Source: PALSA-555 sp963821325
GTDB taxonomy: Bacteria > Actinomycetota > Acidimicrobiia > IMCC26256 > PALSA-555
Assembly: GCA_963821325.1 (NCBI GenBank)
Contig: CAWGDC010000002.1
Coordinates: forward strand, 1-64,000
Direction: 5' to 3'
DNA length: 64,000 nt
The notes beneath the pieces are model-generated. The model ran no database searches and was not told the DNA's origin. It worked only from the letters and a program-made list of their open reading frames with translations. Shown piece after piece: positions 46,333-55,288 of this stretch (its first letter is position 1; every line of letters starts with the position of its first letter). The position numbers and the translations under genes were made by a program.

Positions 46333-47499
46333 TCAGAGGTGGTAGAGCCGCGCGGCGTTGCCGCCGAGAATCTTGTTGCGGGCCGTGACACTGAGCTCGC
46401 GCATGTTGTCGTTGGCGCTCGCGACTGGGTCCGGGTAGAGGCAGGTCGGGTGCGGGAAGTCGGTCTCGAACAAGATGTTGTCCTCACCGACCGCACCGAC
46501 CAGCGCCCGCAGGTCGGTGCGCTCGAACCACATGGTGGCGTAGATCTGACGCTTGAAGAACTCCGACGGTGACAGCGACAGCTGCTCGCGCAGCCGGGGG
46601 GCGTTCTCGGCCATCTCGTAGTCGAGCGCCTCGAGGATGAACGGCACCCAGCCGGCGCCGCTCTCCACCGAGACGACCTTGAGCGCCGGGTACCGGTCGA
46701 GCATCCCGGAGCAGATGATGTTGACGACGACCCGGCCGTTCCCGATGAACAGCAGCGTCCCGCCGATGGCGAGCTGGGTGTCGTCGTCGTGGGACGGCCA
46801 CGGGTAGTTCCCGAAGAACGTCATCGTGGTGAGGCTCGCCCCGATGTGGAAGTGCACGGGCAGCTCCAGGTCGGCGCACACCTCCCAGAGCGGGTCCCAG
46901 GCCCGGTTGGCGAGGTCGGGGCCGCCTTGGTCCTGGGGATCCGAGGTGATGTTCACGCCGCGCATCCCGAGGGTCTTGGCGCGCTGCGCCTCGGCGACGC
47001 AGGCGTCGACGTCCCAGGCCGGCAGGATCGCCATCGGGAGCAGCCGGTTCCCCGCGTTCGCTTGCATCTCGGCGTTGGCGTCGTTGTAGATCTGCAGGCA
47101 GCGCAGCCGGAACGGGACGTCCTTCACCGCCTCGGCGATGTTCTGGCCGCCGAGGCCGACCACGTTCGGGAAGATGATCTGCGCCCAGATGCCCGTCTCG
47201 TCCATGAGCTCGACGCGCGCCACCGGGTCGTACGCCGCCGCGTGGATCCGGTCGATCTCCCACTCGTAGAGCGCCTCGAACGAGCGCCCCTTGTGGTTGT
47301 CCTTGTCGACGACGCCGCCCGCGCCGGCCCGGCCGAGCACCTCACCCTCGACGACCCAGGTCGCCTGCCCGTCGACCTGCGCGACGTGGGGCATGCGGTC
47401 CCGCATCCCGGCCGGGGCTCGGCTGGTCCAGAGGTCGTGCCGCTCGGTGAGGTGGGTGTCGGCGTCGATCACCCGCACCGGATCCAACGTGGTCGTCAT
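46333..47499 (-). CDS. Amidohydrolase-family (PF04909-type) protein
   Basis: ATG 47499, with GGAGGG before it, gives 388 residues. VIDADTHLTERHDLW carries the DxxxH-like metal site of the TIM-barrel amidohydrolase/decarboxylase family. The barrel continues FHIGASLTTMTFFGN, VVNIICSGMLDRYPALKVVS, VESGAGWVPFILEALDYEMA and ends ILFETDFPHPTCLYPDP, the usual second-half TDFPH motif. Relatives include ACMSD-type decarboxylases and steroid-catabolism hydrolases. No frameshift. Confidence 0.88.
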   Translation of the reverse strand: MTTTLDPVRVIDADTHLTERHDLWTSRAPAGMRDRMPHVAQVDGQATWVVEGEVLGRAGAGGVVDKDNHKGRSFEALYEWEIDRIHAAAYDPVARVELMDETGIWAQIIFPNVVGLGGQNIAEAVKDVPFRLRCLQIYNDANAEMQANAGNRLLPMAILPAWDVDACVAEAQRAKTLGMRGVNITSDPQDQGGPDLANRAWDPLWEVCADLELPVHFHIGASLTTMTFFGNYPWPSHDDDTQLAIGGTLLFIGNGRVVVNIICSGMLDRYPALKVVSVESGAGWVPFILEALDYEMAENAPRLREQLSLSPSEFFKRQIYATMWFERTDLRALVGAVGEDNILFETDFPHPTCLYPDPVASANDNMRELSVTARNKILGGNAARLYHL

Positions 47500-47601
47500 G
47501 ACGGGTCCCTCCACCGGGCGTCGTCTCGCCGCTGCCCCTGACTCTACGGGCCGACGACCGAGCGCCGCGAGGACGGCCGGGTCAGCGCCCGGGAGGGCGG
47601 G

Positions 47602-49121
47602 TCACTCGTTGCGGGGGAAGCCGAGGTTGACGCCACCGTGGCTGGGGTCGAGCCAGCGGCTGGTGACCACCTTGGCCCGGGTGAAGAAGTGGACGCCGTC
47701 GGTGCCGTGGGCGTGGGTGTCGCCGAACAGCGAGCTGCTTCCACCCGCCGAACGAGTAGTAGGCGACGGGGACGGGGATCGGGACGTTGATCCCGACCAT
47801 GCCGACCTCGACCTCGCTGTGGAACCGGCGCGCGGCACCGCCGTCGTTGGTGAAGATCGCCGTGCCGTTGCCGTACGGGTTCGGCGTTGACAGGGCGAGG
47901 GCGTCGTCGTAGGTGTCGGCCCGGACGACGGACAGGACGGGGCCGAAGATCTCGTCGGTGTAGAGCGCCATGTCCGGGGTGACGTGGTCGAAGAGCGTCG
48001 GGCCGAGCCAGAACCCGGCGTCGTCGCCCGCGAACGGCGTGCTCGCGCCCGTCGACGACCAGCGTGGCGCCGGCCGTGACGCCGGCGTCGAGGTAGGAGG
48101 CGACCTTGTCGCGATGCGGCGCGGGTGACGAGCGGGCCCATGTCGGCGCCGGCCGCGCCCGTCCCCGACCGGCGAGACGCCCGATCCGCTCGGCGATCTT
48201 GGTCGACGAGCGTCGTCGGCGACGTCGCCGACGGCGACGACGGCCGAGATCGCCATGCACCGCTCACCGGCGGAGCCGAACCCGGCGTTGACCGCCGAGT
48301 CGGCGGCCAGGTCGAGGTCGGCGTCGGGCAGCACCACCATGTGGTTCTTCGCGCCGCCGAGCGCCTGCACCCGCTTGCCGCAGCGCGTCGCCGTCTCGTA
48401 GACGTACCGGGCGATCGGCGTCGACCCGACGAAGGAGACGGCCCGCACGTCGGGGTGCTCGAGGAGCCGCGTCGACGGCGACCTTGTCGCCGTGCACCAC
48501 GTTGAACACGCCGTCCGGCAGGCCCGCGTCCGCGCCACAGCGCGGCCAGCCAGTTCGCCGCCGAGGGGTCCTTCTCGCTCGGCTTCAGGATCACCGCGTT
48601 GCCGGCGGCGATGGCGAGGGGGAAGAACCAGCACGGGACCATCGCCGGGAAGTTGAACGGGCTGATGATCGGCCACGACCCCGAGCGGCTGGCGGATCGA
48701 GTAGACGTCGATCCCGGTCGAGACCCGCTCGGAGAACTGCGCCCTTCAGGAGGTGCGGGATGCCGCAGGCGAACTCGACGACCTCCAGGCCCCGTGCCAC
48801 CTCGCCCAGCGCGTCGCTCGGCACCTTGCCGTGCTCCGCGGTGATGATGGCGGCGAGCTCGTCGGCGCGCGGCGTGCAGCAGCTCGCGGAAGCGGAACAG
48901 CACCCTGGACCGCTCGGCCAGCGACGTGACCCCGCCAGGCGGCGAACGCGGTGCTCGCCGCGTCGACGGCCGCGTCGACGTCCGCCGGGTCGGCGTACGC
49001 CACCTGCTTGGCGACGCGCCCGGTCGTCGGGTCGAACACGTCGCCGAGCCGCCGGGCGGCGCCTGTCGACCGGCCGGCCCCCGATCCAGTGGGTGACGAG
49101 GGGGACGTCGCCGTCGGCCAT
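47602..49121 (-). pseudogene. mmsA: CoA-acylating methylmalonate-semialdehyde dehydrogenase, many frameshifts
   Basis: Read through the shifts it has the length (about 506 residues) and order of MmsA: MADGDVPLVTHWIGGRPV, then TTGRVAKQVAYADPADVDAA, IISPFNFPAMVPCWFFPLAI, then GERCMAISAVVAVGD with the catalytic cysteine, later DEIFGPVLSVVRADTYDDAL and NGTAIFTNDGGAARRFHSEV. It ends LDPSHGGVNLGFPRNE. MmsA converts methylmalonate semialdehyde to propionyl-CoA in valine breakdown. At least ten single-base frame changes are needed between 47740 and 49065. That pattern suggests a poor local consensus rather than evolution, because every segment is well conserved. Confidence 0.85.
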
Positions 49122-49233
49122 GCCCGAGTCTCGTCGGGGGTGTCGACGGGCCGCAATCTCGCCCGCGGTCGGTGCCGGTACATTGCCGCCGACACGGTCG
49201 GCGCGCCCACGCGTGGACTCGGAGGAGGACGGT

Positions 49234-50091
49234 GATGGCGACGGTCGAGATCGACGGGACGACTGCTCTGCTACGAGCTGATCGGTGACGGCGACCCGTG
49301 GGTGGTGACACCGGGTGGGCGCTTCAGCAAGGACACGCCGGGCGTCCGCGAGCTCGCCGAGGAGCTGGCCGCGCACGGCAAGCAGGTCGTCATCTGGGAT
49401 CGCCCGAACACCGGCGCGTCCGACGTGTGCTTCGAGGGACCCTCGGAGTCGGCGATGCAGGCCGATCGCCTCGCCGGGCTGCTTCGCCACCTCGACCTGG
49501 CGCCCGCGGTCATCTTCGGCGGGTCCGGTGGCGCCCGCGTGTCGCTGCTCACCGCCGCGCAGCACCCCGACGTCGCCGCGGGGCTGGCGATGGTGTGGAT
49601 CTCGGGCGGCGTGTACGGGCTGATGCTCCTCGCCACCGTCTACTGCGGCGAGTCGATCCGCGTCGCGTGGCGGGGCGGTATGGAGGCCGTCGTCGAGCTC
49701 CCCGAGTGGGCGGAGGTCCTCGAGCGGAACCCGCGCAACCGCGACCGGTTCCTCGCGCTCGACCCGGCGCAGTTCATCGCGACGCTCGAGCGCTGGATGC
49801 TGGCCTACTGCCCGGACCCGGCCGCGACCGTCCCCGGGCTCACCGACGCGGCGTGCGCCCAGGTCGACCTCCCCACGCTCATCTTCCGCAGCGGCCGCCG
49901 CGACCCGCACCACACCCGGGCCACCTCCGAGCGCCTCCACGAGCTCCTGCCCCAGCTCGCGCCTCGTCGAGCCCCCCTGGGGTGACGACGAATGGAACGA
50001 GCGCAGCGACGCCGCCCGCGCGGGCACGGGCGCCCTGTTCGAGCGCTGGCCGCTCCTCGCCCCGCAGCTGCTCGAGCTCACCCCGCGCTGA
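49234..50091 (+). pseudogene. Alpha/beta hydrolase, two frameshifts
   Basis: ATG 49234 starts MATVEIDGT, and an extra base near 49260 must be removed to continue LLCYELIGDGDPWVVTPGGR. The core shows an alpha/beta hydrolase: VIWDRPNTGASD, the nucleophile elbow VIFGGSGGARVSLLTA (G-x-S-x-G as GGSGG), and LIFRSGRRDPHHTRATSERL. Near 49960 a second shift joins QLA to RLVEPPWGDDEWNERSDAAR; the stop is at 50089-50091. Substrate unknown. Divergent from mmsA. Confidence 0.75.
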
Positions 50092-50176
50092 CCCGCCGCG
50101 TGCCCGCCGCCGGCCTGCCCGCGGTGTCGTCGCGCGCGGCCGGCTGCCAACCGGCTCGCTCGCCCTCGACAGGGAT

Positions 50177-50203
50177 TAAAACAAGTAGTATCTTGTTGTT
50201 TTA
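50177..50203. promoter_or_regulatory. AT-rich inverted repeat before SDR operon
   Basis: TAAAACAAG, six bases, then CTTGTTGTTTTA form an interrupted palindrome (perfect core ACAAG-N6-CTTGT). It is strikingly AT-rich in this GC-rich region and lies 27 bases before ATG 50230. The spacer TAGTAT could serve as a -10 element. It is probably an operator-promoter for the genes at 50230-52660; the binding protein is not known. Confidence 0.55.
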
Positions 50204-50229
50204 GACGGACCCGAGCAGGAGGCGCAGCG

Positions 50230-50937
50230 ATGAGCGACCCGCACGACGACCAGCGGCCGGTGGCGATCATCACGGGCGGATCCCGGGGACTGGGCCGGGC
50301 CCTGGCGACCGAGCTGGCCCGACGGGGCTGGGCGCTCGTCCTCGACGCCCGCCGGGCCGACGACTTGGACGCCGCGGCCACGGACCTGCGCGCGCGGACC
50401 GACGTCGCGGCCCTGCCCGGCGACATCACCGACGCGGCGCACCGCGACGCGCTCGTCCGGGCCGCGGTCGGGCTGGGCCCGGTGCGGCTGGTGGTGAACA
50501 ACGCCAGCACCCTCGGGCGCTCGCCGCTGCCCCGCCTCGACGAGATCGACCCCGCGGTGCTGCGCCAGGTCTTCGACACGAACGTCGTCGCACCCCTCGC
50601 GCTGGTCCAGGCCGCGCTGCCGCACCTCGCCCAGGGCGCGACGATCCTGAACGTCACGTCGGACGCCGGCGTCGAGGCCTACGAGGGCTGGGGCGGGTAC
50701 GGCGCCTCGAAGGCCGCGCTCGAGCACGCCAGCCGCGTCCTCGCGGTCGAACGCCCGGACCTCACCGTCCTCGTCGTCGACCCGGGCGACATGCGCACCG
50801 AGATGCACCAGGACGCGTTCCCGGGCGAGGACATCTCCGATCGACCCGACCCCGAGTCGAGCGTCCCCGGGATCGTCGCCCTCCTCGACCACGCGGAGCC
50901 GAGCGGCCGCTACGAGGCCCGAGCCGTCACCGTCTGA
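50230..50937 (+). CDS. Short-chain dehydrogenase/reductase
   Basis: ATG 50230, preceded by CAGGAGGCGC; 235 residues. The NAD(P) motif is TGGSRGLGRALATELARRGW, the structural NNAS is present (LVVNNASTLG), the catalytic serine is in NVTSDAG, and YGASKAALEHASR supplies Tyr and Lys. A shortened C-terminus lacks the usual substrate loop. The next gene starts 12 bases later, so the two are co-transcribed. Confidence 0.9.
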   Translation: MSDPHDDQRPVAIITGGSRGLGRALATELARRGWALVLDARRADDLDAAATDLRARTDVAALPGDITDAAHRDALVRAAVGLGPVRLVVNNASTLGRSPLPRLDEIDPAVLRQVFDTNVVAPLALVQAALPHLAQGATILNVTSDAGVEAYEGWGGYGASKAALEHASRVLAVERPDLTVLVVDPGDMRTEMHQDAFPGEDISDRPDPESSVPGIVALLDHAEPSGRYEARAVTV

Positions 50938-50948
50938 GAGGAGACGCC

Positions 50949-52004
50949 ATGGGACTGCTGCGTGCACCGATCCTGCCCTTCGAGCTCGACCCGGCCCACG
51001 AGGCCCACGAGCCGCCCGAGGCCCGCGGCCTGCGGCGCGACGAGGTGCGGCTCCTCGTCTCGCCCGGCGACGCCGAGCCGGTCCACGCCCGCTTCGCCGA
51101 GCTCGGCGCGTTCCTCGCCCCGGGTGATCTCGTCGTGGCGAACACCTCGGCGACGTACCCGGCGGCGCTGGACGGCCGCCTCCCCGACGGCGACCCGGTG
51201 GTCGTCCACCTGTCGGGCGAGCTCCCCGACGGGTCGTGGCTCGTCGAGGTCCGCCAGCCGGCGGCCGGCGCGACCGCGCCCCGGCCCCTCGACGCGGCGG
51301 TCGACGTCGACCTCTTCCCGGGCGGGCGGATCCGCCTCGGGACGCCGTTCGCCGACTCGCGGCGTCTCTGGGTGGCGCACCTCGACCTGCCGCAGGCGCC
51401 GCTGCGCTACGCGGCGCGGTACGGCCGACCGATCCGCTACCGCCACGTCGCACGCGACTGGCCGATCGGCTTCTACCAGTCGATCTTCTCGGCGGCCGCG
51501 GGCAGCGCCGAGATGCCCAGCGCCGCCCGGCCCTTCACCGGACGGGTCCTCGCCGACCTGACCCGCCGCGGCGTCGCGGTCGCCACCCTCCGCCTCGACA
51601 CCGGCGTGTCGTCCCTCGAAGGCGGCGAGGCGCCGTACCCGGAGCGCTACGACGTCTCGGCCCGCACCGCGGCGACGGTCAACGCGACGCGGGCGGACGG
51701 CGGGCGCGTCGTGGCGCTCGGCACCACCGTCGTCCGCGCGCTGGCCACGGTCACCGACCCCGAGGGCCGCGTCCACCCGGGGTGCGGCTGGACGGACCGC
51801 GTCGTGAGCGCCGACGCGCCCGTGCCGTCGGTGCAGGGCCTGCTCACCGGCTGGCACGAGCCCGAGGCGACCCACCTCATGATGCTCGAGGCCATCGCCG
51901 GCCGGTCGATCCTCGAGCGCGCCTACCAGGCCGCGCTCGACGCCGGGTACCTGTGGCACGAGTTCGGTGACAGCCACCTCGTGCTCGCCGAGGACCGCCG
52001 ATGA
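50949..52004 (+). CDS. QueA-like S-adenosylmethionine:tRNA ribosyltransferase-isomerase
   Basis: ATG 50949, 351 residues. The core QueA motifs are partly recognisable: FELDPAHEAHEPPEARGLRR, DEVRLLVSPGD, LAPGDLVVANTSATYPAALD, and near the end VVRALATVTDPEGR, VQGLLTGWHEPEATHLMMLE and LDAGYLWHEFGDSHLVL. In queuosine synthesis QueA transfers the ribosyl moiety of SAM to preQ1 in tRNA. No other queuosine gene is near. The protein sits between an SDR and a SufR-like regulator, a context unlike that of classical queA, so a divergent role is possible. Confidence 0.8.
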   Translation: MGLLRAPILPFELDPAHEAHEPPEARGLRRDEVRLLVSPGDAEPVHARFAELGAFLAPGDLVVANTSATYPAALDGRLPDGDPVVVHLSGELPDGSWLVEVRQPAAGATAPRPLDAAVDVDLFPGGRIRLGTPFADSRRLWVAHLDLPQAPLRYAARYGRPIRYRHVARDWPIGFYQSIFSAAAGSAEMPSAARPFTGRVLADLTRRGVAVATLRLDTGVSSLEGGEAPYPERYDVSARTAATVNATRADGGRVVALGTTVVRALATVTDPEGRVHPGCGWTDRVVSADAPVPSVQGLLTGWHEPEATHLMMLEAIAGRSILERAYQAALDAGYLWHEFGDSHLVLAEDRR

Positions 52005-52660
52005 CGATCCGACCGCCCGCCGAGGCGCCGCCCGCCGTCACCGAGAGCCGACGCAGCCTGCTGTACGCGCTGCGCCGACGCGGGGAGGCGACCGCCGAGC
52101 AGCTCGCCGAGCAGATGGGCGTCACCTTGAGCGGCGCCCGCCAGCTGCTGAGCGCGCTCCAGGACGACGGCCTCGTCACCTCGGTCGCGGCGACGAAGAC
52201 GGGGCGGGGCCGCCGCCCCCTCGTGTACTCGCTCACGCCGCGCGCCGACCCGCTGTTCCCGAAGGCCTACGGCGAGCTGACGAACGAGCTGCTCGACTAC
52301 GTCGCGGACACCGACCGCGACCTCGTCGGCGACCTGTTCGCCCGCCGGCGCGACACCCGCGTCGCCGCGGCGCGCGCCCGCCTCGAGCGGAAGCGCACCC
52401 TCGGCGCCCGCGTCGCCGAGCTCACCCGCATCCTCGACGAGGACGGCTACCTCGCGACGCACGAGCGCGTCGCGACGGGGGTCTACCGGATCGTCGAGCA
52501 CAACTGCGCGATCTGGGCGGTCGCGCAGCGCTACGGGCAGGCCTGCAGCAGCGAGCTCGACTTCATCCAGAGCGTGCTGCCCGACGCCGACGTCGAGCGG
52601 GTCGCCCACATGGTCGCCGGCGCCCGCCACTGCGCGTACGAGATCCGCGCCCGCGGCTGA
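52001..52660 (+). CDS. SufR-like winged-helix regulator with cysteine motif
   Basis: ATG 52001 overlaps the previous stop by four bases (ATGA); 219 residues. The N-terminus is an HTH (RRSLLYALRRRGEATAEQLA, EQMGVTLSGARQLLSALQDD). The C-terminus has HNCAIWAVAQRYGQACSSEL and later ARHCAYEI, giving C-x12-C-x28-C. In SufR-type iron-sulfur regulators the spacing is C-x12-C-x13-C-x14-C; here the third position is Ala. It may bind a cluster with three cysteines, or another ligand. Being in the operon, it may regulate it. Confidence 0.75.
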   Translation: MTIRPPAEAPPAVTESRRSLLYALRRRGEATAEQLAEQMGVTLSGARQLLSALQDDGLVTSVAATKTGRGRRPLVYSLTPRADPLFPKAYGELTNELLDYVADTDRDLVGDLFARRRDTRVAAARARLERKRTLGARVAELTRILDEDGYLATHERVATGVYRIVEHNCAIWAVAQRYGQACSSELDFIQSVLPDADVERVAHMVAGARHCAYEIRARG

Positions 52661-52669
52661 CGACGCGGC

Positions 52670-53227
52670 TCAGCACACCGTCGCGTCGTCGAGGACCGCG
52701 TCGGGGTCGAGCCGGGCGCGGGCCCGCTCCAGGACCGTGGTCCGGGCGTCGCCGCGCGAGCCGGCGATCGGGAGCAGGTGCTCGAGGAGCGTGTCGCTGA
52801 TCTCGCGCAGCTGGGCCAGCTGGGTGGGGGTGAGCTGGTCGAAGAGGTGGGTGCGCACGCTCTCCACGTGATGCGGCGCCGCCGCCTGGAGGGCCGCGAA
52901 GCCGGTGTCGGTGAGCACCGCGTTGGCGCCCCGCCGGTCGCTGGGACACGTCCGCCGCTGCACCCAGTCGAGGTCCTCTAACCGGGCGATGGCGTGCGAG
53001 AGGCGGCTGCGCGACGACTGCGTCGCGTCCGCCAGGTCGCTCATGCGCAGCGTGCGGTCCGGGGCCTCGGAGAGCATGACGAGGATCTCGTAGTAGCTGA
53101 ACGGGACCCCCGCGTCCCGTTGGAGGTCGCGTTCGAGCTCCTCCCAGAGCAGCTTGGTGGCGAAGAGCCACGCCAGCCACACGCGACGCTCGTCCGCGTC
53201 GAGCCAGCGGGGGGACGACTCGGTCAT
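52670..53227 (-). CDS. MarR family regulator
   Basis: ATG 53227, 185 residues. The winged helix is clear: SYYEILVMLSEAPDRTLRMS, DLADATQSSRSRLSHAIARL, then the wing CPSDRRGANAVLTDTGFAAL. Its end converges on the SufR-like gene. A perfect-armed palindrome lies directly upstream of its start, and beyond it the purine-rich spacer. Autoregulation is likely. Confidence 0.9.
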   Translation of the reverse strand: MTESSPRWLDADERRVWLAWLFATKLLWEELERDLQRDAGVPFSYYEILVMLSEAPDRTLRMSDLADATQSSRSRLSHAIARLEDLDWVQRRTCPSDRRGANAVLTDTGFAALQAAAPHHVESVRTHLFDQLTPTQLAQLREISDTLLEHLLPIAGSRGDARTTVLERARARLDPDAVLDDATVC

Positions 53228-53247
53228 GCCCGCAGCGTACCCCAACT

Positions 53248-53263
53248 GGTTGACGGTTCAACC
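53248..53263. promoter_or_regulatory. MarR operator candidate GGTTGA-N4-TCAACC
   Basis: GGTTGACGGTTCAACC has perfect 6 bp arms around CGGT and lies 21 bases before the MarR start. MarR proteins of the ROK-unrelated LinR/SlyA type commonly recognise TTGA-N-TCAA palindromes. The proximity makes it the probable binding site of the adjacent regulator. Confidence 0.65.
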
Positions 53264-53323
53264 ATGCTGGTGGCTCCTTCGGTCTCGGCGTTCCTGGACG
53301 CGCCGCGTAGAGACGGACGGCCG

Positions 53324-53382
53324 GCGGGGGAAGGGAAGGGGCGGGGGAAGGGAAGGGAGGAGGAGGAGGGGAGGGGACGGGG
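53324..53382 (+). repeat. Purine-only G-rich tract
   Basis: About 59 bases consist almost only of G and A, with runs of GGGG and GGGAAGGG alternating with AGGAGGAGG (two C bases interrupt). The G-runs are dense enough for a G-quadruplex on the plus strand. It lies just past the 3' end of the biotin-carrier/carboxyltransferase gene (minus strand) and upstream of the MarR operator side. Confidence 0.65.
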
Positions 53383-53396
53383 TGCCGCGGTGGGCG

Positions 53397-55208
53397 TCAC
53401 CAGGTGTCGACGCAGGGCCGCTTCTTGCCCGTCCGGGGTGGGGGCAGCCAGTCGGCGAACGCGGTGGTGATCCAGCGACGCGAGTCGGCGGGGTCGATGA
53501 CGTCGTCGATCTCGAAGCCGGTCGCGGCGCTCAGCGCGCGACCGTTGCGGTAGGCGCGCTCGACCATCTCGGCGAAGACCCGGTCCCGTTCCGCCGGGTC
53601 CTCGAGCGCGTCGAGCTCGCGGCGGAAGCCGAGCCGCACCGCGCCCTCGAGGCCCATGCCGCCGAGCTCGGCGGTGGGCCACGCGACGCAGAACGCCGGG
53701 GCCTTGAAGCTGCCGCCGGCCATCGCTTGCGCGCCGAGCCCGTACGCCTTGCGGAGCAGGATCGTCGCGAACGGCACGGTGAGGCTCGCACCGACGACGA
53801 AGAGCCGCGCCGCGTGGCGGACCTGCGCGGCCGCCTCGACGTCGGGGCCGACCATGAAGCCGGGGGTGTCGCAGAGGAACAGCAGCGGGAGGTCGAACGC
53901 GTCGCAGAGCTGCAGGAACCGGGCGGCCTTGTCGGCTCCGTCGGGGTCGATCGCGCCGCCGAGATGCGTCGGGTCGTTGGCGACCACGCCGAGCGGCCGA
54001 CCGTCGACGCGGGCCAGGCCGGTGACCATCCCGGCCGCGTAGCCCGCGCGGAGCTCGAGGAACGAGCCGGTGTCGACGAGCGCGGTGATGACGGCGCGGA
54101 TGTCGTAGGCGCGGCGACGGTTCTCGGGGATGAGGTCGCGCAGCCGCGTCGCGTCGTGGGGCCCCGGCTCGGTGGCGCCCTGGAAGTAGGCGAGGTACCG
54201 GCGCGCCGCGGCGACGGCGGCCGCGTCGTCGGCCACGACGAGGTCGACGACACCGTTGGCCGACTGCACGGCGACCGGCCCGATGTCGTCGGGCTGGTAC
54301 ACGCCGAGGCCGCCGCCCTCGATCATCGCCGGGCCGCCCATCCCGATGTTCGACCCCTCGGTGGCGATCACGACGTCGCAGCAGCCGAGCAGCGCGGCGT
54401 TGCCGGCGAAGCAGCGGCCGCCGACGATCCCCACGAGCGGCACGAGCCCGGAGAGCTCGGCGAAGAGCGCGAACGCGAGGCAGTCGAGCCCCGAGAAGCC
54501 GGGGGCGTCGGTGTCGCCGGGCCGCCCGCCGCCGCCCTCGGCGAACACGATGACGGGGACGCGGCGGCGCGCCGCGAGCTCGAAGAGCCGGTCCTTCTTG
54601 CGGTGGTTCTGGTAGCCCTGCGTCCCGGCGAGCACCGTGTAGTCGTACGAGAGGACGATGACGGGATGACCGGCGACGGTGCCGACCCCTCCGACGAGCC
54701 CGTCGGCGGGGGTGTTGCGCACCAGGTCGTCGAGCTCGCGGCGGCGCCGCTGCGCGGCGACGACGAGCGGCCCGTACTCGACGAAGGATCCCGGGTCGCA
54801 GAGGTCCGCGACGTTCTCGCGTGCGGTGCGGCGACCGGCGGCGTGGCGACGCTCGACCGCGGCGGGCCGGGCCGCGTCGAGCCCGACGGCGTGCCGGTCC
54901 TGCACCTCCCGCAACGCCGACGGTGTCCCCGCGGCGCGCTCGGGACCGTGGCGCGTCGCCGGCTCACCGGGTGCGACGTCGCGTGGCTCGACGACGGCGA
55001 GCTCGTCGCCGACCATCACCACCTGCCCGACCTCGACGGCGACGGCGCAGATGACGCCGGGACCGGTGGCGGTGACGACGTGCTCGAGCTTCATCGACTC
55101 GACGACGACGAGCTCCTGCCGGGCGGCGACCGCGTCACCGACGTGGACCGCGATCGAGACCACCGTGCCCTGCACGGGTGCCACGACCGGGTGCCGTCTG
55201 GCCGCCAT
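53397..55208 (-). CDS. Biotin-carrier/carboxyltransferase fusion (acyl-CoA carboxylase beta-type)
   Basis: ATG 55208, 603 residues. Residues 1-75 are a biotinyl domain with the attachment motif VVVESMKLEHVV (Lys40 in ESMKLE). The remainder, from about residue 130, is a full carboxyltransferase: FVEYGPLVVAAQRRRRELDD, VLAGTQGYQNHRKKDRLFEL, GGRCFAGNAALLGCCDVVIA and DTPGFMVGPDVEAAAQVRHA. In most actinobacterial acyl-CoA carboxylases biotin sits on the alpha chain with biotin carboxylase, not on the beta chain. No carboxylase gene is in the window. Substrate could be propionyl-, geranyl- or another acyl-CoA. Confidence 0.88.
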   Translation of the reverse strand: MAARRHPVVAPVQGTVVSIAVHVGDAVAARQELVVVESMKLEHVVTATGPGVICAVAVEVGQVVMVGDELAVVEPRDVAPGEPATRHGPERAAGTPSALREVQDRHAVGLDAARPAAVERRHAAGRRTARENVADLCDPGSFVEYGPLVVAAQRRRRELDDLVRNTPADGLVGGVGTVAGHPVIVLSYDYTVLAGTQGYQNHRKKDRLFELAARRRVPVIVFAEGGGGRPGDTDAPGFSGLDCLAFALFAELSGLVPLVGIVGGRCFAGNAALLGCCDVVIATEGSNIGMGGPAMIEGGGLGVYQPDDIGPVAVQSANGVVDLVVADDAAAVAAARRYLAYFQGATEPGPHDATRLRDLIPENRRRAYDIRAVITALVDTGSFLELRAGYAAGMVTGLARVDGRPLGVVANDPTHLGGAIDPDGADKAARFLQLCDAFDLPLLFLCDTPGFMVGPDVEAAAQVRHAARLFVVGASLTVPFATILLRKAYGLGAQAMAGGSFKAPAFCVAWPTAELGGMGLEGAVRLGFRRELDALEDPAERDRVFAEMVERAYRNGRALSAATGFEIDDVIDPADSRRWITTAFADWLPPPRTGKKRPCVDTW

Positions 55209-55288
55209 GCACCGTGTTCTAGTCCGTGCCGTTGCGATAGGCCGCGGGACGCACCGTCGGGACGTCAGGGGTAGGGTCGCCTGCGCTT

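Noticed and set aside
48591..50657. Long minus-strand frame of 688 codons over the alpha/beta hydrolase and SDR genes
   Set aside because: Only its last part contains mmsA segments; the remainder is arginine-rich antisense of real genes.
53397..55208. Reading the biotinyl domain as a lipoyl domain
   Set aside because: The motif is ESMKLE with Met-Lys, which is the biotin type; lipoyl domains usually have DKA/DKV around the lysine.
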